A DNA stretch of 64,000 nt, from assembly GCA_050084515.1 (NCBI GenBank), contig CM114271.1, forward strand, positions 40,610,001 to 40,674,000, given 5' to 3'. Numbering within the stretch: position 1 is the stretch's first letter; the number at the start of each line of letters is the position of its first letter. The DNA is from Blasia pusilla (Eukaryota > Marchantiophyta > Marchantiopsida > Blasiales). Shown here one piece after another: positions 38,229 through 50,235 of the stretch. A program made the translations under genes and the position numbers. The notes beneath the pieces are model-generated. The model saw nothing but the letters and a program-made list of their open reading frames with translations, did not search any database and had not been told where the DNA came from.

Positions 38229-39484
38229 TGTCGCGACCCTCATAACCAAAGAGCACCAAGTAGGCGCCAAGCAAAATATCAGAACTCAAGGGAACTCACG
38301 TTACGAGGTTTGCGCTTTGGAGAGGCGTTTGGAAAAGAGGAATTGCGGGTTAGCTACCAGAACGCGATTCAATGTTAAGGGGTCGGCTTCCCAGAACTTA
38401 ACATTAATAAGGTTTGCGTTGAAAAGGAAATCAACCTTCTAAGGAGGGGTGAGTGTCGCGACCCTCATAACCAAACAACACCAAATAGGCGCCAAGCGAA
38501 ACATTACAACTCAAGGGAACTCACGCTGCGAGGTTTGCGCTTTGGAGAGGCGTTTGGAAAAGTCTCTTGGAAAAGTCTAAGAGAAGAAACGCGAAACAGA
38601 GTTGTGCGTTTCATGCGTTAGTGGTCGCGACCAGGAAACTTAGACCAAAAGCGAGCCAAGACTTGAGATGAGTTGAGTGTGGGGAGGTTGGTTGCCAAAG
38701 AGGTGAGAACCAGTTTGGAACACGACTAGCGTTTGGGAGAATCTGACTGTGTTTAGGACCATAACGTTGAGCTCCAAGATGCGTTTGGGACAAGTAAGGG
38801 CGCGTTGGAAATCTGATCTTAAGACACTTCCGACCCACCAAAGATCTCAGCAAACGCATAAGTACAGGCTGAGATATTGGCCAAAAACGATTGAGAGAGC
38901 AATCGGGTTGAGGGCCAATTGGAGAGGCTCGGGTGTCTTTCCCTAAATGTAGGGGGCCCCTGGAGATCCCCAGAAGTACTAGTAAGGGAGGAGTCCCTCG
39001 GAGATGTCTCGAGAAACGAGTCCCCACTTTGGGCGCCAAACGACGTTTCAGAGGCACGGGATGGAACGGGAGTTTGGCGTGGGAACTCGAAACCCAAACC
39101 TGATCCAAGGGAGTGGACTTTATACGCCACACTTGGATTCCAACCCGAGATTCACTTCATGCAAGTCTCGATGAGGAACTCATTGGATTTCCATCGGACA
39201 GTTGGAACCGCTAGGCGCGAAACGCCGTTTCAGGTTCCTGAACCGCCCATAAAGTCTGTCCCAAGTCTTTCGAGATTTGCCCGTGTTGTAAACCGCGAAA
39301 CTAGGAAGGTTGAGCTTGATGAGAGTCCGAGACGAGAACTCGGAAAGTAATCCCGCTGATTGATCCAAGACCTGACTAACCAAAGTGCGTGTTTGGATGC
39401 AGATCAGCGTTGAGAGCGTGACCTACTGAACGCACGCCTCCGCAACAAACAAGATTAACGTTCAAGGAGAGTAGGCGCACGACA
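38229..39484 (+). mobile_element. Internally deleted family A copy
   Basis: The unit starts with about 108 bp of 5' LTR (TGTCGCGACCC at 38229), jumps near 38337 into the last 115 bp of the internal region ending in the purine tract, and then has a full 3' LTR (38454-39484, 1031 bp). The whole is flanked by ACCAT on both sides (38224-38228 and 39485-39489), so it is one insertion that lost its interior by deletion, not two insertions. Its LTR is a divergent subtype, closest to the solo LTR at 60257. Confidence 0.88.
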
Positions 39485-39489
39485 ACCAT

Positions 39490-40980
39490 GGTGCAAATAG
39501 AGGGCAAAAGGGGCCCCACTAAAAGCTCACACAAAAGAGATGAGGCTTGTAACGGGGCCATTTGCACCCTTCACCTCAGAGAAGATGATTGCACGAGACA
39601 CTAGGTTGACGGTATTCTCAACATCTACTTGTTAAACCACCCTCTCTGAATGTATATCAAACAAAGACCTCAAACCTAGTGTGACAGTTTGACGATTGGT
39701 TGGGATGGCCATTCCAAATTGATGCAAATAGAGGTGTGACTAGAAGGCCTCACGGCGTTGCAAAGAAATAGTGCTTTTCACCAACCTCAAAGTAACTATG
39801 ACGTTCGGACAAATCTCTCTAGCCCTTAGACAAGAGCCAAGAGTAACTCTGTCCTCAATACCAAGGCCATTGGTGCTAGAAGTCTCCATGGAGCTACGTG
39901 AGAGGCAACTTGTAGCAACTTGGAGAAGCCATTGGAAAATTCTTTGGGGGAAAAATCCTAAACATGTTCTTACACCATGCGAAAGAAACCTCTAAAAAGC
40001 AAGCTGTAGAGATGGTCCAAGTGCCTGTGCAAAGAGAGTTGAGTTTAAGCAAAGAACTATGTGAGGATAGAAGTTGACCAAAATGTCAATCCTTGGGCAA
40101 GGATGTAGCCTCCTAAGGACATGGGTAGTATCAATAGAGAGAGGGTGAAGAGGTAGCGCTACTCATGAGTACTCCCAAGCATGTCTTAGTGTCATATAAC
40201 ATCACAACGTGGGTGCTCCAAGGTCATCTCGGGGGAAACCAAGTGTAGTGCTTCCTTTGGATGCAAGCCGCAAACTCGCTCTCAGTAGACTCCTAATCAC
40301 ATGTACGAAACTACTTCAATCGAGCCAAAGTCCACCTATGGCCGGTCTTCCTACCTCGAGTATAGCACAGACATCAACGTGGAAGGAGAAATAGTAGATG
40401 TCAAGAGAACTCATCGAGAGGGAGTATATAATGGAGAAGAAGATTTCTTGCTGGAATCGCCTCTATACATTTACTTGTGCATCCATCATACGAACCAGTC
40501 ACAAACATATACTAATACAACTTCAATCCCACTTCAAATTAGAAATAATCTAACATGATACATAGAATCCAGTTATTAATATGATAGAAGCTTTGATGAC
40601 AAAAACCACAACTTAAGATGAATGAAAGCGTAAAGAATATCCCTAAAGAAAAAACCTGTTCAAATGGAAAAGCGATTTGTCCTTTGGGGTGAGTCGACAA
40701 CTGCCATTCAACGAGTCCCTCCACCACTTCCAGAACGCCACCTGGTAAAGCTCCTATATCCAACAGTCTAACCTCCCGAAGCTCACCACAACCGCAATTA
40801 CGACGCGGCCCGCTCACGGCGTTCTTCTCCCAAGTTGTTCTTGTAGCGTCCCGGATGCCAATCCGCTGGCAGTTACAGTCAGTCGCCAGGTGACTCCGTC
40901 GTCATCCACGTGAGCCCTCCATTCAACGATCCGACGGCGAGCAGGCCGTCGTGAGACCGCGTATGGATCGTAAACGTAAG
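39490..40980. other. No gene recognised
   Basis: This AT-rich sequence has only short frames. From about 40800 it becomes GC-rich and is probably the upstream region of guanylate kinase. The minus frame at 40814-41368 is Ser/Pro/Leu-rich and crosses the GA-rich promoter, so I do not count it as a gene. Confidence 0.45.
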
Positions 40981-41117
40981 TCCGTGCCTCCCGCTGTCCG
41001 GCGACGGACGGAAGTCTACAGAGGGATGGCGCGCAGAGGGCGGGGGTCGAGATGAGAAGAGCGGCGAGAGGAGTTGGGCCGATGGCTCCGTGCGGTTTGT
41101 GAGACGGACGAGAGGAG

Positions 41118-41180
41118 AAGGAGAGACTCAGAGAGAGAGAGAGAGAGCGAAGGAGGAGAGGAGAGGAGAGGAGAGGCAGA
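41118..41180 (+). repeat. GA-rich microsatellite in the guanylate kinase upstream region
   Basis: Runs of AG and AGGAG repeats lie about 230-290 bp before the start codon, probably in the promoter or 5' UTR. Similar purine runs precede OEP80. GAGA-type factors of the BBR/BPC family bind such tracts in plants; use here is inference. Confidence 0.6.
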
Positions 41181-41407
41181 GGTTCTGCTTTTGGGCTGGA
41201 ATCTGTGGGAGGAAGGGATGGAGGGGAGGCTGCAGAGGAGTGCGCTTTAATGGGAAGCGACGGGAGCCACAGGAAGACCGGAGGGAGTGCGAGGTCGATT
41301 GGATTGGATCGGATGGAAGGATGAAGCGCGCGGATTGAGAAGCGGAGGATTGGTGTGCGCGCGACCACAGAGAAGCAGAGGCCGGAGGAGAAAAGAGGAC
41401 GCGCGAC

Positions 41408-42622
41408 ATGGGCAATATGTGTTTCTGCGTGGCGAAGGTCAGAACGTCCGTCGTGGGTTGTTCTGTCGGGCTTTCAATGTCGTCCCTGAGAACCTTTAAC
41501 AATATAAACACCGCATTTGTGTTTCCAGGATCCTATCCTGTTGTTCGGAAAAATAACTCCTTTCGTGCGTTTAGAGTGGACAATTCGCTTGCAGCGATGC
41601 CTTCTGTGGATTGTGCAACAGTGCTGGGGATGAGACCCTTAGTTGTGACCAGTATTAATCAAATAATAAAGAGGCGCACCGTTGAAAGGTTTCAATTCAC
41701 TAAAGGCGGATGTTTGAAGCACGGATTGGTGAAGATTAGAGGGAAAAATTCGCTTAAAAAGAATTCTGTCCTCACTACCAATGGTCCACCCGGTCTTTCT
41801 CTTGAAACGAGTTCTGGCCAGGTTTCTGGGGATGGGGGCCAGGACGAAGATGGAGGAACGGGATCTCCATTTCCTCGAGCTGGGAACTCCCCATCCCCCC
41901 GTGCAGGGAGTGGCCACATCAAGGACGTGAACGTGACCGGCGGCGATTCTACGCAAGTTGCGATGATGGCGGAATTGGAAGATGCCCTCGGTTTCCCCCT
42001 GGGACAAGACCCTCAATCTCCCTCTCCGAAACCTTTGGTTATTGTAATAAGTGGTCCGAGTGGCGTGGGAAAGGACGCAGTTATCAAGCACCTGCAGCAT
42101 GCCCGACGAGATATACACTTCGTCGTAACGGCCACCACGAGGATGATGAGGCCCGGTGAGGTTGATGGTGTGGACTATTTTTTCATGAGCAAAACAGAGT
42201 TTCAGGAGATGATTGAGAATCAAGAACTCTTAGAACATGCTATTGTGTATGGAGATTACAAGGGGATTCCAAAGCAGCAAGTGCGAGAGTGTATAAACCA
42301 GGGTATGGACGTCGTCTTGAGGGTGGACGTTCAAGGAGCTGCAACTGTACGTTCAATTCTCGGGTCTGAAGCGGTGTTCATATTTCTCGTTGCGGAGAGT
42401 GAAGTGGCACTTGCCAAAAGGCTTATCGAACGGAAAACTGAAACTATGGATAAGCTGCTTGTGAGAGTAGCCACTGCCCGAGAAGAACTAACACGAATGG
42501 AAGAATTCGATTACGTGGTAGTGAACGCTGAAGGATATCTCGACAATACTGTTTCTCTTATATGCTCAATCATTGACGCGGAGAAGGCGAGGGTGAAACC
42601 CAAAGCCGCTCAGCTCCTGTAG
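41408..42622 (+). CDS. Guanylate kinase, organellar type, intronless
   Basis: Phosphorylates GMP to GDP with ATP; the plastid/mitochondrial isoform supports organellar nucleotide pools and chloroplast development. The single frame of 404 residues has an N-terminal extension of about 205 residues, then the kinase domain: PLVIVISGPSGVGKD (P-loop at about residue 216), the GMP-binding TTRMMRPGEVDGVDYFF, YGDYKGIP, VVLRVDVQGAATVRS and the lid-like RLIERKTET. The domain is full length. The extension is Ser/Gly-rich with basic residues and few acids near its start, which fits a transit peptide. The first ATG gives MGNMCFC; later in-frame ATGs at about 41477 and 41597 are also possible starts. The lack of introns contrasts with RUS3 and OEP80. 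Confidence 0.9.
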   Translation: MGNMCFCVAKVRTSVVGCSVGLSMSSLRTFNNINTAFVFPGSYPVVRKNNSFRAFRVDNSLAAMPSVDCATVLGMRPLVVTSINQIIKRRTVERFQFTKGGCLKHGLVKIRGKNSLKKNSVLTTNGPPGLSLETSSGQVSGDGGQDEDGGTGSPFPRAGNSPSPRAGSGHIKDVNVTGGDSTQVAMMAELEDALGFPLGQDPQSPSPKPLVIVISGPSGVGKDAVIKHLQHARRDIHFVVTATTRMMRPGEVDGVDYFFMSKTEFQEMIENQELLEHAIVYGDYKGIPKQQVRECINQGMDVVLRVDVQGAATVRSILGSEAVFIFLVAESEVALAKRLIERKTETMDKLLVRVATAREELTRMEEFDYVVVNAEGYLDNTVSLICSIIDAEKARVKPKAAQLL

Positions 42623-45453
42623 TCCCGCTGCAAAGGTATTGTTTTACGTTCAACTCAAGGCCTCCTCTCAATCAGAACACAATCTCAATTCTGTCTCTAC
42701 ATTGTTGGCACCACACCGGTAAGTCGGGTTGTGTACTGCATTTTGCTGCGTCATTTCCGATATGCGGAGTAACGCATGAGAAGCCCGAATGCCCGATAGT
42801 TCCTTAAGTTTGGCGCCGTGGAGACGTGTGATCACACCGTCTCCAAATGGTGCTCGTATCCGCTCAACGTTTTAAATTTACGCGCAACTTCTTCAAACGC
42901 CCAAAGTGCGGAGGCGAGTGTTACACTTGAACTTTATTTCTCGCTGTGAATGTCTTTCTCACATTTGCCTCTTAACTCAGCTAGGGTTTCCAAGCTTTGA
43001 ATTGGAAATTGCAACGTCCGCTGCTAAAGAAATCCTGCCATGTACCTCTCGCCATGCTCAGTCAGTTCGTCACTGTTCAAATGCAGGTATGATGATCACA
43101 GGTTTGCAGTTCTGACTACACCCGTACCTGTGAGCAAATTGCTTCATATCACGTTGAAGTTTTTTTCCACTCCTATTTGAGTTGCAATTGCGACAAGTAG
43201 CTTAATTGTTACGGAGCAGCTAAAGCTGAAGGTGTTCGACATTCCGGTTTGTCTCTAATTCTTGTGTGCTGCTTGGGAATTGTCGAGGGTCTTGAATTCG
43301 GTTGTCAGAAGCTTGACTTGATGCCCATTGTTTTATGTTGTCAAATGGTCCCTTAGTGACTTCTTCTCCACTCCGGACACAGTGTTACAGCCCACCATGT
43401 TCAAAGAAGCGTCATGACTGCTCAGCGATGCGGTTTCCATGCTCCTCGTCGCTGTCCGTTTCTATGAAGTGTCATCCCTTTCGAACGCGTTGGACTCGTG
43501 GGCTGAATTCAGGCTGGTCTAACTCATCCTCGATTGTGCAGGCCCGTCTTGGTGGACAGGTCTTTCAAACAGACTAAGGGCGTTTTTAGGCCGGACCAAT
43601 GAGCCGTTCAAACCTTAATTTCGATAACCGAAATCCTCTGTTTATCCTACACCAAGTGCACCGGTTTTGGAAACGTGAAGATCGACACTTGCCCAGCCAG
43701 GATCTTGTTGTAGATACCTGGTTTGAACTTCTCCCTCCACAACTAGGAGAGTGCATTTCGACTGGACAAGGCAATGAGAGTGAAGGCATTACCTGAAACT
43801 ACCTGTGGGTGGAGAAGAAACCAAGAGGTGAGGAGCTTATTTAGGATTGCACGTCTGTGCCCTGTAACATATCATGATTTGTAACTTTTGCGGACTCTAC
43901 CTTCGGGCAGTCCGAGTACGGGAGTGTATAAAGACGTTGTTTCGTGTGGGTATCCGGCGGGTTGTGAATTGGAACGTGACTGCCGTGTATATCGTCCCTG
44001 TACTTCGGGCTCCCACTCGCTCCTCTGCTCATGTTGGCACTTCTCCAGAACCGGGCTCGTTCTAGAGTCCGGGCATGTGCAAAACTTTTTCTTCGGGAGC
44101 ATCAGCTTTTTCTTCGGGACGAGTCATAACGGCGTCTGCAAGCGACTGCTGTTTTCGGTTCTCGTTCGGCCTATCCACACGAACTCTATTCACCATTCAC
44201 CATCTTTCTCGTACTAGGAATAGTTACGGCCCCTACGGCTAGTCGAGTCCGAGTGCAGATGCTGCACAATACAAGTTATTCCGTATCCTCTGCTCTTTTG
44301 ATTGGAATTTTCCGACGGTCAGATCGATAGAAATGAGTTTAGGGTGCTAGTGCTCTCCATTTACACCTGAGTAAATTGAATTAACGCGATTCTTCTTGGC
44401 CGTGTTTCTTCTCGTTGCGGCTCTGCGGAGCATTACTCTCTTCCCTTCGAACCCTCTTCCTCCGGCCTTATTAGTCTCTCAGGAGTCCGAGTGCAGACGT
44501 CGCAAGTTATTCTTGTTCCAGACAATTTTTTTTCGATGTTTCTTCTCGTGTTTCTTTTCGTTGCGGCTCTCCCGGAGCATTCCTCCCTTCCCTCCGAACC
44601 CTCTTCCTCCGGCAGTATGAATCTGCCCGTCCCTCTTTAAGAAGCCAAAATCTGGGCCGCATACTTCCCCCATGGGAGGAGCCTAATCCTTCCCCACCTC
44701 ACCGACCCATACGTCCAAAGTTCGTCGAAGTTTGTGATTGGAATAATGAGGATTTTCTCCTTTTTAGAATCAAGCGATTCTTCACTTTAAAAATTGTGCG
44801 ACTTCAAAAGAGATCTTGCAGAATTTCGTTCCTGCTGAGGGTTTTTGAGGAAAATCCTTTAGGAAGTCTTAATTAGTTAGGCCTACGGGATGGCCTTAGT
44901 GCTCAAGCACGGGGTGTGGAATGCGTGAATCTATATTCGTACGTTCCCCAAGACATGTGGTACAAATATATTCTTTAAAGTGTTTTGTATTGTTATAAGA
45001 GTGGGATTGGTTTTGAAGAAGATATCCTCGTCCAAACTAATTCACGTATAGACAACTTGAGATGGGGTGGATAGGGAGGTAGTTTAAAAGTCGGTGCACT
45101 TGGAGAGTCATGTGAATACATATTTGTCAATGTACATAGACTTTCATGCACGGCCACGTTTCATCTAATTACGAATGTTAGCGCATTTATGGATGCTTGA
45201 TTGGACGCATCGATATAGAACTAGATATAAAATGAATATGTTTCAACCAAATATTCATGTAACATAAAATATATCCACTTTATTATAAAATAAACTTCAT
45301 AAGGGGACAAAGAAAGGTAATAAAAATTCAAAAGAGGAATCAAAAAATGCATACAAGAATGCAAAAAGAAAATGACAATCAGCCAACGCAAACATCGGCT
45401 CAACGTGCTACAGGATTGATAGCCTGAAACAAATATGACAAGAACACGAGTGG
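42623..45453. other. No gene recognised
   Basis: This stretch covers the 3' flank of guanylate kinase and about 2.7 kb of mixed-composition DNA. Short frames at 43.3-44.6 kb show no domain. A stretch containing CCGAACCCTCTTCCTCCGGC or a close copy occurs twice (about 44446 and 44596), a small local duplication. Confidence 0.45.
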
Positions 45454-46476
45454 TTAGTCAGACGTGAATGGACGACGAGGCGAGCGATCCCCCATCACCT
45501 CCGCAAGACGTATCAATGCCAAGGCTTGTGCACGTTGTAAGGCCATTGAGATGCATTGCCAAAAATAAGTAATAACTATCGAGAGAGAAGGACTACGGGA
45601 AGGGGCAAGGTGATGATTCTCAAGGGAGTGGTGAGCACATGTTTTCAGGAAAGTATCAAAAGACACATGTAAATGACCGAATACTTCCACTGCAAAAGGA
45701 ATAAATCCATCATGTCTCACAACATAACTTAACTCCTTGATTCTTGCTGCAGTTTTGGCCGCCAAACCTTTGGTATGTGCGGCTCGACACACCAAGTCAG
45801 AATGTGTTGGATCAACAACCACCACATCACCTAGTGTCCCGAATCCACCTTGAGACATAACAAGATCCAGTCTCCGACGAGAGGTTGCTTGTGTGGTTGA
45901 AGGTAGGACGTGGAGTTGCTCTTGCCCAACGGTGTATCCTGCAGTACGAGCCACCGATGCTACCGCCTCTCTAATGACATCATGTGTAGCCGTTCGTTCT
46001 CCACCATGTGCACATCGGAGAATATGGATACCCTTGGCATCAATGGGATCCCCGCATACACAATTCGACACACCTAAGAGAGAAGGATGGGGAAGTCCAA
46101 GACGTAACCGCAAAGCTATCGAGAATATACTTCGAGGAAGACGAAATGGAAGAATAAGAGGATTTGCAGTAAGCCACGCCCCCGCTCCGGTACCCGCACA
46201 TGAACCTAGACGAGCTCGATTAGCGTCAGAGGATGCCTTGGAGAGAATGCTGGAAAAGTTGATTTCATGCAGATTCTCTGAGATATGCTCTTGAAGTCGA
46301 TCAAGCCCTTCCGTAATCAGTTGACTGAAAGGGGGTAGAATTGCTTGTGTAGCAAGAGGAAGAAGAGGTGGTGCAGATCTCAATTGTTGTTGAAATAACA
46401 AGATAATCCAGCTCTCTAAAAGAGAATCGAGCTTTCTAATAAGAGCTTCCTTATAAGGAAGAAGTTTGGGAGTTTG
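45454..46476 (-). pseudogene. 3' fragment of a non-LTR retrotransposon polyprotein
   Basis: The minus frame is open from 46476 (just after an in-frame TAA) to the stop at 45454, about 340 codons without a clear ATG. It contains ARLGSCAGTGAGAWL, a Cys/His cluster CVCGDPIDAKGIHILRC followed by HGGERTATHDVIREA, and then SRRRLDLVM with DVVVVDPT and a downstream Lys/Tyr (ARIKELSYVV). This layout resembles the C-terminal zinc knuckle plus restriction-like endonuclease region of non-LTR elements and of the bacterial-like RT families common in plants and oomycetes. The reverse transcriptase that should lie upstream is absent, so this is a 5'-truncated copy. The exact clade is uncertain. Confidence 0.6.
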
Positions 46477-46479
46477 TTA

Positions 46480-49400
46480 TTGAGTCCATGAGAATGGACC
46501 TTGTTTATTAGCAATAATTTCCTAAAAATTTTACAAATTAAAATTAGTGTGGCGGCCCCAAAAGATGGGGCCTTAAACAACAATTAAACATAAATGTTCC
46601 AATTATATTTCACAAAAATATGAATAGAATCCGTGTAGAATTCGATACAAATAATTTAGAATTAATTTAACATGTTAAAAAAGAATGATCCCTACAAGAA
46701 TACAATATACATAGTCTACGTGTATATAGTCTATGAACACGATAGAAAAAATTTAAAATGATAAATCCATATAAAATAGAGGAATAAATTGAATTTGCCT
46801 TGATTTAATACATACACTTATGTAGAACCAAACATACACCAACAACAATGTGACAAGCACGCAATCTTTCAAGCCATCCATTATAGAGGAAGGTAAATAT
46901 GAGATTTAGATTCGAAACTTAACCCTATAGCTACTGAAACGAGATCTTACCCTACAAGGAAGTAATAAATGCAGACTATAATGCACAAACAACTAAATAC
47001 AAAAGAGGTAGTGAAGATGCCATACCCTCAACCAATCAAGGGAGAAGAGAGCAACTATGGCATTTACTTTCCTAACCTATCAAATATAGTGGACACAACT
47101 AAACCTAAATCAATATAGCACATATATATTAACCTCCATCTAGTCTTAACTTAATTTTATTTAAAATGGTAGCAATTAAGTATGATGGATACAAATATTA
47201 ATCCGTGTCATGTGAATATGGAGGTGATTCATTTTTTGAGCATGTGCTTGTGGCCAACCTTGAAATACGAGGACTAAGTTAAGGCCGTAACAAAACAATA
47301 TGACTTTACAAAAATCGTTGATTTATTTCTAACTAAAATGGGCCACCTTGCAAAAAATCTCTAGAAATCATTGAAATGGTATGAAAAAATTAAGACCCAA
47401 TAAGACAAAACATATGGCTTTCTCTACAAACTTTGCACAAAAGATAAACATGTATATGCTTGAACCTCATTTACAATGACTTGGATAAAAAGTTAATCTA
47501 TATTATTATTGGAGAGTGTCTTTTTATTTTGCAAAGTCCTCTCCTCTTGAAAACTTCAGCCAATGAGAATGTTCGCCTTCTAAACCATTAATTGTTCAAA
47601 AAGGTGTTTATCACGTCTTTTAGGATAGATCGGTGAGATCTAGTAGAGCTCCTTCTCTAGTAGTGAAGGAAAGGCTCATGAGGTCAAAGATGACATGCTG
47701 AGGCCCCGATTAACCTAAGAGAGCAGGTTTCCCCTTCGTTTCGGCTCATTTGGAGCTATATTGAGGAACTTACTATTTTAGGTAAGTACCATTTTGAGTA
47801 GATGGTCGAATTTCTATTTTTGGTAAGTGGCCCTTGACCTCCTACATCAGGTCAAGAGCCAAGGAGGTGATTTGGGAGCATAGGTTACCATGGAGAGAGC
47901 TCGGGGGAGGGGAGGGGTATACCTCAAGGAGAGGCAGTTTGAGAGTTCATTCTCTTTTGTTGAACCTCTTGGCAAGAGGCGGCAGAGCTATGGTCCCTTG
48001 CCTTGTGAGTGTAACCCAAGTCTCTCATTAGGAGAGTGGGTTTGGTTTGACATTGAGAGAGACATGTGTAATGTCCAAGTGTTTCTTATTTACAGTCAAT
48101 TGTAGAGTTCGATCCCCAAGAGGATGATTGTTGGATGAAAAGAGAGTATAAAGTGATTATTATGTTGTAAAAGTAGTGTGATTGATTATGTAATTCAAAT
48201 TTAGTATTCCAGTAATATCTTCCGATCCTTTTTAGTACCTATGTTTTCTTCTTCAATTCTCTCGAGTGGAATTTAAAGTACGCTCAGGCAATTTGTTCTC
48301 TCGACATCTCGGAACCTCACAGAGACCTCAAGAATAAAGTTGGCTTCTCCTACTTTCGGAACTCAATCCGTCTGGGCAGGTTACTCTCTGTCAAACAGAT
48401 TTCATACAACTCTATGTTGATTATTCCATTGATGAGAAAGGTTTTCCTGATTCATTCTTCACTCGGCAGACCCAAAAAGAATATTCAGACATAAGCATCG
48501 CACATCAGAATGAATGAATGAGTGCTTTACGACTCCATCAAGAATTGGAAGACTTCAAAGTATATACAAGCTCGAGAGGGTACAACTCTCTTGCTCGGAC
48601 CATTCCTACAGCATAAGGACTTCATGAGTGAATGATAATAATAGTTCATCTGTTTCTTAAATATTCTAGAGTAGGAGCGTTTCTATGATCCGAAGCGTTT
48701 TTGATGAAGTTGGTGTCTCTTCAATATCTGTAACTACCTAGATCTATGGTGTGTGTTCCTTTTCCTATGATCCCTGTGAATCTGCGGTACAAAACTGTTC
48801 TAACTACCAATTTGATACAAAGGGTCGCGCCCCTTCCTAGTCTAATTGTTTTAACTATGTGCCGGTTCGAATCACAATCATCTTTGAAGCCATTGCGCTA
48901 AATTTCCGGAGGACGAAGTTCTTCATTCTTCATTCTCTTCGTGCTTCGCTCTTCGTGCTTCGCTTAAGAGCGAAGTACTTCGTATACAGAGCTTCGTTGA
49001 GCTTCGCTAAGCTTCGCGTTGATCCTTTATACCTCGTTACTGCTTTTGATTCTCCTCTAAGGCAAATCCTTGATCTTCCATCTCTCTGCCTTGTCTTAGG
49101 AGCTTCGTGATTCACTTGAATCTTATTCGTTCTTCTCCATAATTGCATATAATAATCCAAACCATAATGTACAAGAGTCTTTGTTCAATAAAAAGATATA
49201 TTTCTTCCAAAGTACAAAATTGTGGATATCACAACATGTGAGAGTGCATATATGTGAGAACTATGGTATTGTGAGAGAGATTGGATCTTATTTTACAAAG
49301 GTAGAATGAGTGAGTGAGAGAGCTTCATGGGGGAGTTCGCTAGTTGCTCGATGTTTGGTGCACGTTGGGGGACAGTATTCCCCACTTCATGGCTCATGGG

Positions 49401-50200
49401 AGTGCTCACCGGAGTAAGAGCCGTGCGAGTTTGCTGTTTTGCTTTGCTGATTTTTTGCACGGGAGAGTGGCACGCGGAAGCGCTACCCAATTTTTGATAG
49501 GAATTGAGTATGGGGGCGGATTTCTCCATGCCGGTGCTCTTGGGAGCACCATATAGCTTGCTGATTTGTGTTCTCACAGGTCTTACATTTTCCTTGGGAG
49601 AAATCAGAGCGGAAGCGCTCCCGAATTTTGTGTAGGAGAAAGAGACGTTGGGCTTTACGATAGTCCCCGTCAATTTTTACTGGAATGTCCGATTCAAAAT
49701 ATTTTTTGACGCCATTGTAGATCGTGAAGCTGTGCAAGCTGTGAAACACACGGTGTGCAATTTGGATTGCGAGCAAAAATTTATGGTCAATCTTGCAAAA
49801 CTGCCATTGCTAGGCAATTTTAGGGTTAAATTGTTCAAACTCTAAACCAGCCGCCACGCCGGCGGTGGCAGTCGCCGTCATAGTCACCATCAACGGTCCG
49901 CCATCGATAGTCAACCGTCACCATCAACAATCCACCGTCCTCCGTCCATCGTCGGCTGCCTCTGCCGTCTATCGCTACTCAGAGTCGCGTTCGGCCGTTC
50001 TCCACCCTTGGTTGCCATTGCCGCCATTACAGAGTGGAGGGTCTTCCACAACGACCGTTGATTCTTTGACTTGCGCGGCTACCACATACTTTCTTTTGTC
50101 CGCCACCGTCATCGTAGTTTCGTCATCAACCAGTGATGGCAGGTGACCTCGGGTTATGGAGTTTGAGTTTTCATTTCATGCTGGTATGTTGTGATTGGTA
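46480..50200. other. No gene recognised; low-complexity patches
   Basis: The interval from 46.5 to 48.8 kb is AT-rich and featureless. At 48930-49020 there is a cluster of CTTCG repeats. At about 49440-49490 and 49580-49630 a segment with GCGGAAGCGCT followed by CCAATTTT or CGAATTTT occurs twice, an old duplication of about 140 bp. From 49860 to 50110 the sequence is rich in CCRTC-type repeats. These could be the eroded 5' part of the family B element, but I cannot place an LTR boundary. Confidence 0.4.
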
Positions 50201-50235
50201 GCCACTCGACGATGATCGAGTACTGTGCCATGACG

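Noticed and set aside
40814-41368. 184-codon minus-strand frame before guanylate kinase
   Set aside because: Its long Ser/Leu run is the reverse of the GA microsatellite. No recognisable domain or splice partner was found.
48930-49020. Possible CRISPR-like or structured array of CTTCG repeats
   Set aside because: The repeats are very short and irregular without spacers, in a eukaryotic genome. It is low-complexity sequence.
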